Assembly (NCBI RefSeq): GCF_900452415.1
Contig: NZ_UGNX01000001.1
Span: 3,534,001 to 3,598,000, forward strand
Length of the DNA stretch: 64,000 nt
Direction of reading: 5' to 3'
Origin: Legionella cincinnatiensis
GTDB taxonomy: Bacteria > Pseudomonadota > Gammaproteobacteria > Legionellales > Legionellaceae
Part shown: positions 45,551 through 54,991 of the stretch, in pieces
Layout: each line of letters starts with the position of its first letter
Position numbering within the stretch: position 1 is the stretch's first letter
Made by a program: the position numbers and the translations under genes
Notes under the pieces: model-generated
What the model saw: only the letters and a program-made list of their open reading frames with translations
Databases searched by the model: none
What the model was told of the DNA's origin: nothing

Positions 45551-48500
45551 ATGGGATATCGGGATGGATTAAAATTCCAATTTACTAAAATGGATGCCTT
45601 GCAAGCATTAAGTCAACCTGTTTCAACCTTACTAGGAGTATCGAATCAAACAGAACAAACCTTGAATAAGTTAGGTATTAAAACAATTTATGATTTAGCA
45701 ACCTGCCCTCTATTCTTGGTTGCTCAAGATATTGCTTCTGCAGCAAACGGAGAAGGGCATTCGATTATTGCTCGCTCAGGTCGAATTTCATCAAGTATTA
45801 TTGATTCAGATTCACCTCAAACTCCCGATGCTTTAGTAGGAGCCGACATTGTTGTCTTTAGAGATATAAGTACCGCGATTGCTAATGAAATCAAAAATAA
45901 CCTACAAATTGATACAATTGGCGATTTGGGGCGGTGGCCACCTTTTTGCGCCTCACAAGTGATATTAGATGTAGGAATTCCAGAGTTAAACCAAGATAGC
46001 GAAGAAAAAGGAAGTGAATTGGTTCCCAGACTAGGTGAATATCCGACGGAGCGACATTATTATCGTTCGGTAGTTATTGATCAGGTTAGTCCCCAGGAAA
46101 CAACTGATTTAAATACCGCAGGCCCCATCGACATTGCCCCCACTGTTTCTTCTGACTTTGGTTTTAAAGCACCTGCAGTTGGAGCAATGCTAACCTTTGC
46201 TCAATCTTGGTTTGCGCAAGGAGTAACTTTGGGTAATTTATTGCATAGTGTTGCGCTAGCTCCAGGCGAAAGTACTCGTATTGCAGTGATGGATTGGTCT
46301 CGACAGGTTCAAGCTTCAGAACAAGAAACAATCACTGAAGCAGAAAATTTAACGAATACGACCACCCATAATCGTGCAATTAGTGAAGTTCAAAATGCTG
46401 TTGCCTCAGAAGTTCAAACGGGATTTTCTAAAACCAGCGGCAGTTCCACTACTTCTGCTGGAGGTGGAGGTTTAGGGTTAAGTTTGGGACCTTTAACCCT
46501 AGGTGGAAGCGGATCTTCCGCAACATCAAGCTCTAATGCTGAAAGCTTTTCAACTTCATCAGGAACTCGTAACCTTGCTGCCACTATGAATCAGCGTGTT
46601 GCTGATGCGACACAGCAAGCAGCATCTTCAGTACGGGATCGTCGCGCATCAGTAGTGAAAGAAGTTTCAGAGGAGGAGCACCAATCTGTATCTACTCGAA
46701 TTATCGCCAACTACAATCATATGCATGCTTTAACAATCCAATATTATGAAGTGATTGAAATTTATCGAGTAAATGTGCAATTACAACAAGTAGAGCGCTG
46801 TCTTTTTGTACCCATGAAATTGCTCCAATTTAACCATGCAACAATTAAACGTTATCAAGGAGTACTTGCTAATGCAGCGATTAGTCAACGTGCAAAAGAA
46901 TTATTAAGTAGAGAATTCGGCTCTGTAATGATTCAACCTACTCTGCCTCTTCGACCAATACGTTCCATATTTGATAATGTAGCCACAATCGACAGAATGA
47001 GCAGTATTTCTATGCGTATGTCTACCACAACAAACAGCCCAGAAGACAGTGCAAATATACCATCTCCTGAAGTCGAACCGACAACGTCATCTGCAACACC
47101 TCCAGCGAGCGGACCTTATTGGATCAATGATGAATTAATCAGAGCCTCTCGTATCACTTTAGCAAGCATCACAAAACCAAGTACGAATAATGTATCATTA
47201 CCAGGCGAAACCGAATTTTATGGAGTTTCGCTGGATTTGACCGCACAAAATCGTTCATCCATTTCTATTACTGCAGTGAACATAGACTTACAATCTGGCA
47301 ATATAGTTAAATTAACCAGCATTAGTCCAATCAATTGGATTACTAGTGAAGCAATTCCCATTCAAGAGCTTGCTGCAATTAGGATTACTGCAGCGAATAC
47401 AAGTTACTTAATGGGACGATTAACGCTGCAACTCAGTTACAACAGCGCTAAATTCCCTATTAGCTTACCCGTTGAAATCAGTCCTAATGCAGTAGAAGTG
47501 CAACTCTGCCGTTTCTTAGTCAACCAAAGTGACGAAACTGAATTAGAAATGCACCTGGAACAAAATCGCCTGTATTATAGCCAAGCAATTTGGCGGGCCC
47601 TGGATCCATCGCAAATTGCTCTTCTTTTATCCTCATATACCTTCGAAGGCAAACCCATAGGAGATTTAATTGATCCCAATCCGGTTATGGTCGCAAGCAA
47701 TTATTTAGTATTTCGCATGCCAAGCTTTATTGAAGCAGTGGGAGTTGCAACCAATAGTTCAGATACAGATGATGAAGCGCATAAAAACTGGCGTGGATGG
47801 TTAAAAGATCGCGGTTTAATCTTAGGCACAGACACAGCAAGAGAACAACTGATCCCCATTCCAACTGGCGGGGTTTTTGCTGAAGCGGTACTGGGCCGAT
47901 CTAACTGTGCAGAACTACTTGATGCCACTCGTTTTTGGAATTGGCAAGATTCTCCTATACCACTACAACCACCTGAAATTGCAGCAATTCAGATGGAATC
48001 TCGGGCTCAACCCGTCGATGTTACCCCAGGCCAATTAGGGTCTCCCGTGTTGAATATTATGAATCCTACAACCCTACCTGATCCAACGGGCGTAGGAGCT
48101 ATATTAAATGCTGTTCAAAACGGTAGCATGTTTCGTGACATGGCAGGTCTTGCATCTACTGCAGCTTTAGCGCAAGCATTAGGCTCTAATTCAACCACAG
48201 CCGGTATTGAAGCCGGTAAACAAGCTGCAGCTAATTTAGCTGTTGCAGCTCAAAAAGATATTGAAGAAAAGAAAATCGCAGCACAGCTAGCCTTGGCGGC
48301 AATGGGTTTGCCTACAGCAAATGCAGGTTCTACGAAAAACATCTCCGAAGGTGGCGCTTTATTGAATACCGCCAAGGAAATGGATAAGCAATCACCAAGA
48401 ACAGCCCCCTCCACATCTTCTAGTCTAGGAAATGATGGATCCACTATAAATGGATCTGGGAATAGTAGCTCCGGAATGAGTGATCCAACTATGCCTGGAG

Positions 48501-49384
48501 TACCCGATGATGTGCGTAATCTCTTTGGTGGAACTAGTCGAGCAGATGAAGTATTGTCCAAAATGAACTGGGGAAGTTTAGGAGAATCAGGAGCGTCGAT
48601 TATTCCTGCCAGTTATGAAGATAAAGGGGGCGGAAGTGGTGGTAGTTCAACTACAAGTGGAGCAGTCATTAATTATGAACTCGCCTGCTATGCCAATTTT
48701 CCAAAACCATGGGCCACTGAAGCAGATGAGGTGCAAGGTTTAGTGAATAATAAATGGCTCCCATCAGCTGAGGATTTTGACAGTATCAGTCCGGCTGCGA
48801 CTAGTGCCAATAATCAAGCAACTAAACCTTTTGGCCAGGTCATTATATCTCTGGAAGATTTAATTAATACAGTGAATTATTTTGCCCCAAAGGTAGCTGG
48901 ATTTGGAACATCTTATGCATCAAGAGTGCTCAGACTTAATCTGTTTTTATACGCACAAAGTGGGAACGTAGGATTTCAAGGAACGTTAACCACTAATGGA
49001 AAGTGGGATGCTGTACTCGGCAATGATGTAAAATCAGCTGGGTTGGATTCAGCACTTATCACAGCCATCAGCAAAAAATCTGCCACTAAAACATTACTCG
49101 CCAAGCTCAAAAAAGCCTGGGTTCCAGCTACTGAAATCTGGTTATATACCTGTTCTGATGTCGTCAGCGATGCGTTTGGAAAAAAATTGGCAAAATTACT
49201 CGGAGCCAAAATTCGAGCCTTTGATGAGCCATTTTGGGTATTACCTGCTTATGATACCACACAACAAAAAATCTTATCACGGGATGAGTTTGGCATTGGC
49301 TCTGATTTTGCTGCTGCCGCCGCTACCCGAACGAAAGATCTACACAGTTTGGATGCCTTATCAAATCGGACGTTTAAACCATAA
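45551..49384 (+). CDS. Very large protein with duplicated HhH-like N-terminus, unknown function
   Basis: 1278 aa from ATG 45551, chosen because AAAGGAG lies 6 nt upstream; ATG 45527 has none. The N-terminus holds two related helical units, EQTLNKLGIKTIYDLATCPL and ANEIKNNLQIDTIGDLGRWP, resembling helix-hairpin-helix repeats. Then come HSVALAPGESTRIAVMDWSR, a long helical section, a Ser/Gly low-complexity island (~295-345), beta-rich central domains, Ala-rich and Ser/Gly-rich linkers (~900-1020), and a final ~230-residue domain. That domain includes EIWLYTCSDVVSDAFGKKLA followed by KLLGAKIRAFDEPFWVLPAY, similar in outline to caspase/CHAT-like or DUF4347-like cores (weak). No signal peptide. 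Flanked by repeats on both sides. Function cannot be assigned. Confidence 0.75.
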   Translation: MGYRDGLKFQFTKMDALQALSQPVSTLLGVSNQTEQTLNKLGIKTIYDLATCPLFLVAQDIASAANGEGHSIIARSGRISSSIIDSDSPQTPDALVGADIVVFRDISTAIANEIKNNLQIDTIGDLGRWPPFCASQVILDVGIPELNQDSEEKGSELVPRLGEYPTERHYYRSVVIDQVSPQETTDLNTAGPIDIAPTVSSDFGFKAPAVGAMLTFAQSWFAQGVTLGNLLHSVALAPGESTRIAVMDWSRQVQASEQETITEAENLTNTTTHNRAISEVQNAVASEVQTGFSKTSGSSTTSAGGGGLGLSLGPLTLGGSGSSATSSSNAESFSTSSGTRNLAATMNQRVADATQQAASSVRDRRASVVKEVSEEEHQSVSTRIIANYNHMHALTIQYYEVIEIYRVNVQLQQVERCLFVPMKLLQFNHATIKRYQGVLANAAISQRAKELLSREFGSVMIQPTLPLRPIRSIFDNVATIDRMSSISMRMSTTTNSPEDSANIPSPEVEPTTSSATPPASGPYWINDELIRASRITLASITKPSTNNVSLPGETEFYGVSLDLTAQNRSSISITAVNIDLQSGNIVKLTSISPINWITSEAIPIQELAAIRITAANTSYLMGRLTLQLSYNSAKFPISLPVEISPNAVEVQLCRFLVNQSDETELEMHLEQNRLYYSQAIWRALDPSQIALLLSSYTFEGKPIGDLIDPNPVMVASNYLVFRMPSFIEAVGVATNSSDTDDEAHKNWRGWLKDRGLILGTDTAREQLIPIPTGGVFAEAVLGRSNCAELLDATRFWNWQDSPIPLQPPEIAAIQMESRAQPVDVTPGQLGSPVLNIMNPTTLPDPTGVGAILNAVQNGSMFRDMAGLASTAALAQALGSNSTTAGIEAGKQAAANLAVAAQKDIEEKKIAAQLALAAMGLPTANAGSTKNISEGGALLNTAKEMDKQSPRTAPSTSSSLGNDGSTINGSGNSSSGMSDPTMPGVPDDVRNLFGGTSRADEVLSKMNWGSLGESGASIIPASYEDKGGGSGGSSTTSGAVINYELACYANFPKPWATEADEVQGLVNNKWLPSAEDFDSISPAATSANNQATKPFGQVIISLEDLINTVNYFAPKVAGFGTSYASRVLRLNLFLYAQSGNVGFQGTLTTNGKWDAVLGNDVKSAGLDSALITAISKKSATKTLLAKLKKAWVPATEIWLYTCSDVVSDAFGKKLAKLLGAKIRAFDEPFWVLPAYDTTQQKILSRDEFGIGSDFAAAAATRTKDLHSLDALSNRTFKP

Positions 49385-49414
49385 TCATCCCCACGCAATT
49401 TAAAAAAAGAGGCC

Positions 49415-49520
49415 GCAGTCACTATTTAGGGCGTTCAGCCTGAGGAGGGGCAAAATGCCCCCTCTCGAAGGCCTGGTATAAGGCTTCAAGACAGCGCTTT
49501 GCACCTCCTCAGCCCGAATA
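49415..49520. repeat. Palindromic intergenic element A
   Basis: GTTCAGCCTGAGGAGG (from 49433) pairs with CCTCCTCAGCCCGAA (49504-49518), with an inner GGGGCAAAATGCCCC hairpin (49447-49461). Its left edge matches 13662-13699. Part of a 637-bp gap without genes between the 1278-aa gene and the ALS-like gene. Confidence 0.65.
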
Positions 49521-49533
49521 TGCCTGGGGAATG

Positions 49534-49756
49534 CCCCGAACTCACGTTAACTTAACGTTATGGATAAAAGATCGCGGATTTACCTCGACCGTTCGGGCTG
49601 AGGAAGCGCGTAGCGCTGTCTCGAAGCCTTAGCACGAATTTTCAAGATCTGTGTTAAGGCCTCGAGACGGCATACATGCCTCCTCAGCCCAAACGGGCCG
49701 AAACAGAGACTGGATCTAAATAGATTCTTTATCCGAAAATCACGTTAACTTAAGGG
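49534..49756. repeat. Palindromic intergenic element B with CACGTTAACTTAA ends
   Basis: Bordered by CTCACGTTAACTTAACG (49541-49557) and ATCACGTTAACTTAAGG (49739-49755) as direct copies. Inside, GTTCGGGCTGAGGA (49591-49604) pairs with TCCTCAGCCCAAAC (49681-49694), and GTCTCGAAGCCTTAGCAC (49618-49635) with GTGTTAAGGCCTCGAGAC (49651-49668). The start CGAACTCACGTTAA matches the right terminal repeat of the 3.16-kb element. Confidence 0.65.
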
Positions 49757-50021
49757 CAGTGCTCCTAATAAATTGAACTTACAGTAAAATTATTTTAATC
49801 CCCCAAGAAACTGAACCGTTATCTAATTGCAATTGATTGTCACTAAAATCAGTCATAAATTGCCCAAGATAAGTTTGGCCTTATCCTATATTGCTTTTAT
49901 AAAGAATAACTAAATCTGAAGAAATTCACCATTAATTAAATCCTATCAAGAGCATAGAGAGAAAGTTTTAGTTATACTATTGGAATAAAGACTATTTATG
50001 GAATACATAAGGAATAACGAG

Positions 50022-51662
50022 ATGATCAAAGGATCTGAACTCCTAATCGCGGCCCTTGAAAACGAGGGTGTGGAATATATTTTTGGGATCCCTGGTGAGG
50101 AAAATCTTGACGTTGTTGAAGCACTTCGCCACTCCCCCATCAAACTGGTATTAACTCGACACGAACAAGCAGCAGCATTTATGGCGGCAACCTATGGGAG
50201 GTTAACGGGAAAACCTGGGGTTTGTATCACAACACTTGGTCCTGGTGCACTCAATCTTACTACTGGGGCTGCTTATGCCTTGCTTGGTGGCATGCCAATG
50301 ATCATGATTACCGGACAAAAGGGAGTTTTATCATCGCATCAGGCACGTTTTCAGATGGTGAATACTGTAGCGACAATGCAACCACTCACTAAAATGTCAC
50401 GTCAAATTATTGCGCCCTCTATGATTCCTACCCTAGTACGAGAAGCATTTCACCTCGCGCAAGAAGAAAGCCCAGGCCCAGTTCATTTAGAACTTCCTGA
50501 AGACATTGCCGCGGAGAAAAGTAAAAAAATTCCCCTCATTCCACCTCATCCTATTGAATATCCTATTGCGAGCGAGCAAGCTCTAAATCGTGCCGCAGAA
50601 ATGATTATGCGGGCTAAGCGTCCTTTAGTCATGCTCGGTGCGGTAGCGTCACGGCCAAGAGCAACTAATGCTCTTGCCGAATTTATTGTGCGTACCAAAC
50701 TTCCGTATTTTACGACGCAAATGGGTAAAGGAACTGTGTCTGGAGCAACAGAATTTTATATGGGCACCGCAGCACTCTCAGCACGAGATTATGTACATGA
50801 GGCAATAGAAAAAGCGGATCTCATTATTACGATTGGCCATAGTACTGTAGAGAAACCTCCGTTTATCATGGAGCAATCAAACCTTAAAGTAATCCATGTT
50901 GGATATCAAACGGCTACCGTGGAACAAATTTATTTTCCGCAAGCAGAAGTTATTGGTGATATGGGACCTTCATTAAGGTTGCTCGCAAATAAAATAGAGG
51001 GAAAAATCCCTCACGCAAATGCACTTCTTCCTTTACGGGAAGGTATTTTGAGTAAAATTGCTGCTCGTGCTACTGAAAATCGATTCACCCCCCAACGGCT
51101 GGTGCATGATGTTCGACAAGTAATGCCTCATGATGGGATTCTGGCACTGGATAATGGCATGTATAAAATCTGGTTTGCACGAAATTATCGGACACAAATG
51201 GCCAATACACTTCTGCTTGATAATGCGCTTGCTACGATGGGGGCAGGCCTTCCTTCAGCAATTATGGCATCCCTATTATATCCTAATCGTCGTGTGATGG
51301 CAGTATGTGGTGATGGGGGTTTTATGATGAATAGCCAAGAATTAGAGACCGCAGTGCGACTTAAATTAAACCTAGTGGTACTCATTATAGAAGATAATGC
51401 GTTTGGCATGATACGCTGGAAACAAGCTGTTGATCATTTCCCGGATTTTGGTATGACGTTTAGTAATCCTGACTTCATTAAATATGCTGAAGCTTATGGA
51501 GCTCGCGGCACAAGAGTTGAGACTATTGAGAGTTTTCAACCCATTCTAGAAAATGCGTTCACAACTGGAGGAGTTCATCTTATTGTTTTTCCAATTGATT
51601 ACTCAGAAAATAAACGTGTTCTTGTAGATGAGCTACAACAACGATTACCACCAGCTAAATAG
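50022..51662 (+). CDS. Acetolactate synthase large-subunit-like ThDP enzyme
   Basis: 546 aa from ATG 50022, which has AAGGA 8 nt upstream; the earlier ATG at 49998 lacks a ribosome site. N-terminal YIFGIPGEENLDVVEAL and TRHEQAAAFMAATYGRLTG (catalytic Glu), TLGPGALNLTTGAAYA and PMIMITGQKG, and a C-terminal VCGDGGFMMNSQELETAVRLKLNLVVLIIEDN for Mg-ThDP. The pattern fits catabolic AlsS-type acetolactate synthases, which need no regulatory subunit; none is adjacent. It condenses two pyruvates to acetolactate; sulfoacetaldehyde acetyltransferase-like or other ALS relatives remain possible. It is the second ThDP enzyme in the window besides Pdc. Confidence 0.88.
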   Translation: MIKGSELLIAALENEGVEYIFGIPGEENLDVVEALRHSPIKLVLTRHEQAAAFMAATYGRLTGKPGVCITTLGPGALNLTTGAAYALLGGMPMIMITGQKGVLSSHQARFQMVNTVATMQPLTKMSRQIIAPSMIPTLVREAFHLAQEESPGPVHLELPEDIAAEKSKKIPLIPPHPIEYPIASEQALNRAAEMIMRAKRPLVMLGAVASRPRATNALAEFIVRTKLPYFTTQMGKGTVSGATEFYMGTAALSARDYVHEAIEKADLIITIGHSTVEKPPFIMEQSNLKVIHVGYQTATVEQIYFPQAEVIGDMGPSLRLLANKIEGKIPHANALLPLREGILSKIAARATENRFTPQRLVHDVRQVMPHDGILALDNGMYKIWFARNYRTQMANTLLLDNALATMGAGLPSAIMASLLYPNRRVMAVCGDGGFMMNSQELETAVRLKLNLVVLIIEDNAFGMIRWKQAVDHFPDFGMTFSNPDFIKYAEAYGARGTRVETIESFQPILENAFTTGGVHLIVFPIDYSENKRVLVDELQQRLPPAK

Positions 51663-51702
51663 GGATATGGATAGTCGTCCACTTAGCAACTAAGTCAATG
51701 CA

Positions 51703-51740
51703 ATACCTGAGGCAAATACGTGAACCTTGTCCTCAGGTAT
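51703..51740. terminator. Hairpin between convergent genes
   Basis: ATACCTGAGG (51703-51712) and CCTCAGGTAT (51731-51740) form a perfect 10-bp stem between the ALS-like and the repeat-protein genes. There is no long T-run. A small ACTTAG/CTAAGT palindrome precedes it (51681-51695). Confidence 0.55.
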
Positions 51741-51762
51741 ACTCTTAATCGCATTTTCCAGT

Positions 51763-52329
51763 TTATTGATTAGTTCCAGTACCATTATCACTACCAGTTC
51801 CAGTACCATTATCACTACCAGTTCCAGTACTGTTATCACTACCAGTTCCAGTACTGTTATCAACACCAGTTCCAGTACTGTTATCAACACCAGTTCCAGT
51901 ACTGTTATCAACACCAGTTCCAGTACTGTTATCAACACCAGTTCCAGTACTGTTATCAACACCAGTTCCAGTACTGTTATCAACACCAGTCCCAGTTCCG
52001 TTATTCACACCAGTTCCAGTTCCGTTATTCACACCAGTTCCAGTTCCGTTATTCACACCAGTTCCAGTACTGTTATCAACACCAGTTCCAGTTCCGTTAT
52101 TCACACCAGTTCCAGTACTGTTATTCACACCAGTTCCAGTTCCGTTATTCACACCAGTTCCAGCTCCAGAACCATTATTCATGCCAGTTCCAGCACCATT
52201 TCCAGAACTACCCCCCACTCCACTTCCACCACCAGCGGCACCTGCACCACCCGCACCTCCGGCACCACCTACTGCATTTGATGTTGAAAAAATAAATAAT
52301 GTTAATAAAGCCAATAATATCCTTCTCAT
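51763..52329 (-). CDS. Secreted Gly-Thr-Asn octapeptide-repeat protein
   Basis: 188 aa from ATG 52329, which has AGGAG 6 nt upstream and opens a signal peptide (MRRILLALLTLFIFSTSNA). A Gly/Ala-rich stretch (~20-45) leads into 16 tandem octapeptides of the form GTG-V/S/M-N/D-N-S/G-T ending in GTNQ. The repeats have no Cys, no aromatics and no sorting motif; they recall extended or beta-roll-like surface proteins, and N-x-S/T sites occur in half of them. Function is unknown; a surface or cell-wall fibre is a reasonable inference. The 24-bp DNA repeat makes two overlapping open frames on both strands that are artefacts. It runs convergently to the ALS-like gene. Confidence 0.8.
   Translation of the reverse strand: MRRILLALLTLFIFSTSNAVGGAGGAGGAGAAGGGSGVGGSSGNGAGTGMNNGSGAGTGVNNGTGTGVNNSTGTGVNNGTGTGVDNSTGTGVNNGTGTGVNNGTGTGVNNGTGTGVDNSTGTGVDNSTGTGVDNSTGTGVDNSTGTGVDNSTGTGVDNSTGTGSDNSTGTGSDNGTGTGSDNGTGTNQ
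51778..52161. repeat. 16-copy 24-bp tandem repeat within the secreted repeat protein
   Basis: Sixteen in-frame 24-bp units of the kind ACCAGTTCCAGTACTGTTAT plus CAAC on the plus strand. A block of six identical VDN-type units, three SDN-type units at the 3' end and seven mixed units at the 5' end show block duplication. Copy-number change would keep the frame. Confidence 0.9.
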
Positions 52330-52740
52330 AATAATCTCCTTATAACAAATTAGAATTATCAAAGCTTATTTAAGATAGAACAAAAGAAATAGCTTATGGA
52401 AAATAAGAATATGAGATCTTTTTTTACTAGTCTCATTCTTTATTTTAGATCTATTTGTGTAAAATTTGATTAATTATTTTATCTCTTATTCAACTTAACA
52501 ATTATGAAGAATATCAAATGCATAATAATCAAATAGATAAGATAATTGCATAAGCGCTAACGGATATAAAAATTTATTATCTCAGGATCAAAACTCTTTA
52601 AGAGATAATGATTAAAATAAGTTATTCCCTCAAAATTGTGCTGTTGAGATAGAAGATTGTAATATTAATTATTTGTCACTAGCTTATAAAATTTACACTA
52701 ACCAGCTCGTTTTTTTAACTAGAGGCTTTCAATATTAAAG
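52330..52740. other. Intergenic region, nothing identified
   Basis: Strongly AT-rich stretch between the repeat-protein and DUF3309 genes. It contains the ribosome site and promoter region of the repeat protein. No ORF, hairpin of note or repeat copy was seen. Confidence 0.5.
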
Positions 52741-52887
52741 TCATAAAAGTAACAAAATAATTACAATAATAAGAAGTAAACCCACTCCGCCACTTGGATA
52801 ATATCCCCATTCTCTGCTATAGGGCCATCTAGGAAGCGAGCCTATTAAAAGTAAAATTAATATTATAAGTAAAATTAAGTGCATCAT
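52741..52887 (-). CDS. DUF3309-family small membrane protein
   Basis: 48 aa, start ATG 52887 (or 52884), stop TGA at 52741-52743. Sequence is two hydrophobic helices (LILLIILILLLIGSLPRWPY and GGVGLLLIIVIILLLL) joined by PRWPYSREWGYYPSGG. The WPYS-x-x-WGYYPSGG core is characteristic of DUF3309, a family of ~50-aa inner-membrane proteins of unknown function found in many proteobacteria. GGA occurs upstream. Too short for many gene finders. Confidence 0.88.
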   Translation of the reverse strand: MMHLILLIILILLLIGSLPRWPYSREWGYYPSGGVGLLLIIVIILLLL

Positions 52888-53152
52888 TAAATTCCTTTTT
52901 ATGAAGACTTAAGCTTAAAATAAATATTCTATTTATTTTAGCTTTTTTATTTCTATTGAAGGATAGACACAGAACTCCTGTAAAAATATTAAAGTATATA
53001 AAACATAATTTGTAAAGATTAAGTGATTTTACAAGAACATAATGTGTGATCTAAACGGAAAAAAAATTTGAAAATAAAGGAAATTTTACCTAATATTTTC
53101 TTAATAATTGATCAGTATACTGGCGCTAAAATAAAAGCCTTGGAGAATATTT

Positions 53153-53482
53153 ATGTCCGCAACTAAATCATTAACTCACTTTTATGGGTCTTTTTTTTGG
53201 AAATGTGGAGAAGTAGCCATATATCCTTATTTATTGACCATGGGCGCTTTCATTGATTCTAAGCCTAAAGAAGAAGATCTTATTTTAGGAATTGGTGTGT
53301 GTCTCTTTCTATCAACCGTTGTTCCAATTTTACCAGCAATTACCTCAATCACATTTGCAATTGCTTCATTTGGCATAAGCCTTGCGCTCGCCTCAATGTT
53401 TGTCACTTATCCTATCGCATTATTATCCGATGCATTAGACTCCACTCATTCAGATCATCAAGATTATCGGATGGCAATGTAA
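53153..53482 (+). CDS. Small predicted membrane protein
   Basis: 109 aa, ATG 53153 with TGGAG 8 nt upstream. Hydrophobic segments cover ~21-32 (weak), 44-62 and 66-88, so two or three membrane helices; the C-terminus is polar (SDALDSTHSDHQDYRMAM). No family recognised. The promoter region upstream is very AT-rich. A CCCTCTG/CAGAGGG hairpin follows at 53548-53566. Confidence 0.65.
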   Translation: MSATKSLTHFYGSFFWKCGEVAIYPYLLTMGAFIDSKPKEEDLILGIGVCLFLSTVVPILPAITSITFAIASFGISLALASMFVTYPIALLSDALDSTHSDHQDYRMAM

Positions 53483-53732
53483 GAGTACTCATACACTAAT
53501 TATTGTATCTACTCATTCAAAAATTCTAAACCGCCTAAAGAGCACCACCCTCTGCCAAACAGAGGGTCTAAACACCATTAAGACCGCTTGATATTCAGGT
53601 ATTTTAAGGATACCTGCGAAATTTCTGCTTATAGGTATGAAAATCTTTTATTTAAGTGTTTTTAAATGCTAAGCAATATAGAAAAGATTTGGATCGCTAT
53701 AGCAATCATGAAGAACTCATGAAAACTTATTA

Positions 53733-54665
53733 TTAAGGCAAGGCAAAATGCCAATTCAACGCTCTAGATAAACCTTCCAACATGATTTCACCTCGGATAC
53801 TATTTCCTTTAGCATTTACTTTTGGACTTAACACCACAATGCCTGCTTTTCCAGGAACAACAGCAATCGTATAACCAGACACCCCGCTTTTCGCCGGCAT
53901 CCCGGTTTTAACCATATGCGTACCGGTTTCATCATATAAACCACAAGTTGCCATAATTGCTAAAGCAATCTTACACGTTTCAGCTGAAATAATTTGCTCA
54001 CCACTCTCAAAATCTACTCCTCCATTTGCGAGCAAGGTGGGCAGAAAAAGCATTTGCTCTAATTTCGCTTCATAGGAACATAGCGTAAAATACAAATCTA
54101 ATGTTTCCTGAATCTCAGCGCTAAGATTATTTCGGCTCTTCAATATATACGCAAGCGCACGATTACGATCACCAGTTCGTTTTTCTGAAGCAAAAACCAA
54201 GGGATTAATACTGAGGCGTTGATTAAATAATTTTCGCACCCAATTTTCTAACCAGCGAAATTGTTGCTCTCCTGTGCCGGGAATGTGAGAACATAAAGTG
54301 ATGGCCCCAGCATTTAGCATAGGATTTGACGGTTTTGGACCAAATTGTTCTAAGCGAGTAATGGAAGCAAAATCATCGCCAGAAGGTTCAACCTTCACCC
54401 ATTCAAACAATTGTTCCTCACCATGCTCTTCAAGAAGCCCTATCAATGGGATCATTTTAGCGGTACTTTGCAACGTTACTGGGTAAAGAGTACTATTACT
54501 GTAAGAAACAGACTCCTTACCAATAGGTTGTACAGCAATTGCGGTCAATTCTTGATTCACATTAGCAAGCTCTGGAATATAATCCGCAGTTTTACCTTCC
54601 TGGTTTAATTCAGCAACGCGAACTAGATCTTCTAATAAACTGATTGTAAGTAATTTTGGGGCCAT
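53733..54665 (-). CDS. glsA: Glutaminase
   Basis: 310 aa, the usual length of bacterial GlsA glutaminases. The serine-dependent beta-lactamase-like core shows YPVTLQSTAKMIPLIGLL with Ser67 and Lys70 (S-x-x-K), KPSNPMLNAGAITLCS, and the C-terminal GMPAKSGVSGYTIAVVPGKAGI (the KSGVSGG-like substrate loop, here GVSGY). It hydrolyses glutamine to glutamate and ammonia in the cytoplasm. In other bacteria it supports acid resistance or nitrogen supply. In the S-x-x-K motif the middle residues are TA rather than the common IS. Single gene; no glutamate:GABA antiporter nearby. Confidence 0.95.
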   Translation of the reverse strand: MAPKLLTISLLEDLVRVAELNQEGKTADYIPELANVNQELTAIAVQPIGKESVSYSNSTLYPVTLQSTAKMIPLIGLLEEHGEEQLFEWVKVEPSGDDFASITRLEQFGPKPSNPMLNAGAITLCSHIPGTGEQQFRWLENWVRKLFNQRLSINPLVFASEKRTGDRNRALAYILKSRNNLSAEIQETLDLYFTLCSYEAKLEQMLFLPTLLANGGVDFESGEQIISAETCKIALAIMATCGLYDETGTHMVKTGMPAKSGVSGYTIAVVPGKAGIVVLSPKVNAKGNSIRGEIMLEGLSRALNWHFALP

Positions 54666-54905
54666 AAGACTCTTAAAATGAAAAATAATTCATTATGCTA
54701 GCATATGAAGCAAATAAATTTGCAGAATGCATAATTTTATTTTGATAAAATACGCTTATCAAGAGTCTATAAAAAAGTCATCCTCATTTTCAAAAATCAT
54801 CGCTCTAAAAAGAAAATATTAGTTTAAATAAAATTTTTTATATAAAGTATTTTTTTCGATAAACTAGAACCAATTACACTAGTATGGACCCTGCCACTTT
54901 AAAGA

Positions 54906-54963
54906 GGCTCCTAAGTTGAACCAGAATAAAGTTGTAAAGCCATTCAACAAAAGTGGAGGAGCC
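54906..54963. repeat. Imperfect inverted repeat, possible IS remnant
   Basis: GGCTCCTAAGTTGAA (54906-54920) pairs imperfectly with TTCAAC (54943-54948) and AGGAGCC (54957-54963). It sits just before the signal-peptide gene at 54992 in a 326-bp gap that holds no gene; the neighbouring GGACCCTGCCACTTTAA may be an old insertion-sequence end (uncertain). Confidence 0.35.
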
Positions 54964-54991
54964 ATAGTAGTATGTTAACCTAGGGTGAAAA

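Noticed and set aside
47701..49209. Antisense frames within the 1278-aa gene
   Set aside because: Ser/Ala-rich shadows of low-complexity coding sequence, without start signals.
51690..52281. Two further long frames over the 24-bp repeat (98 aa minus, 184 aa plus)
   Set aside because: They exist because a 24-bp unit keeps all frames open; only the frame with signal peptide and ribosome site is supported.
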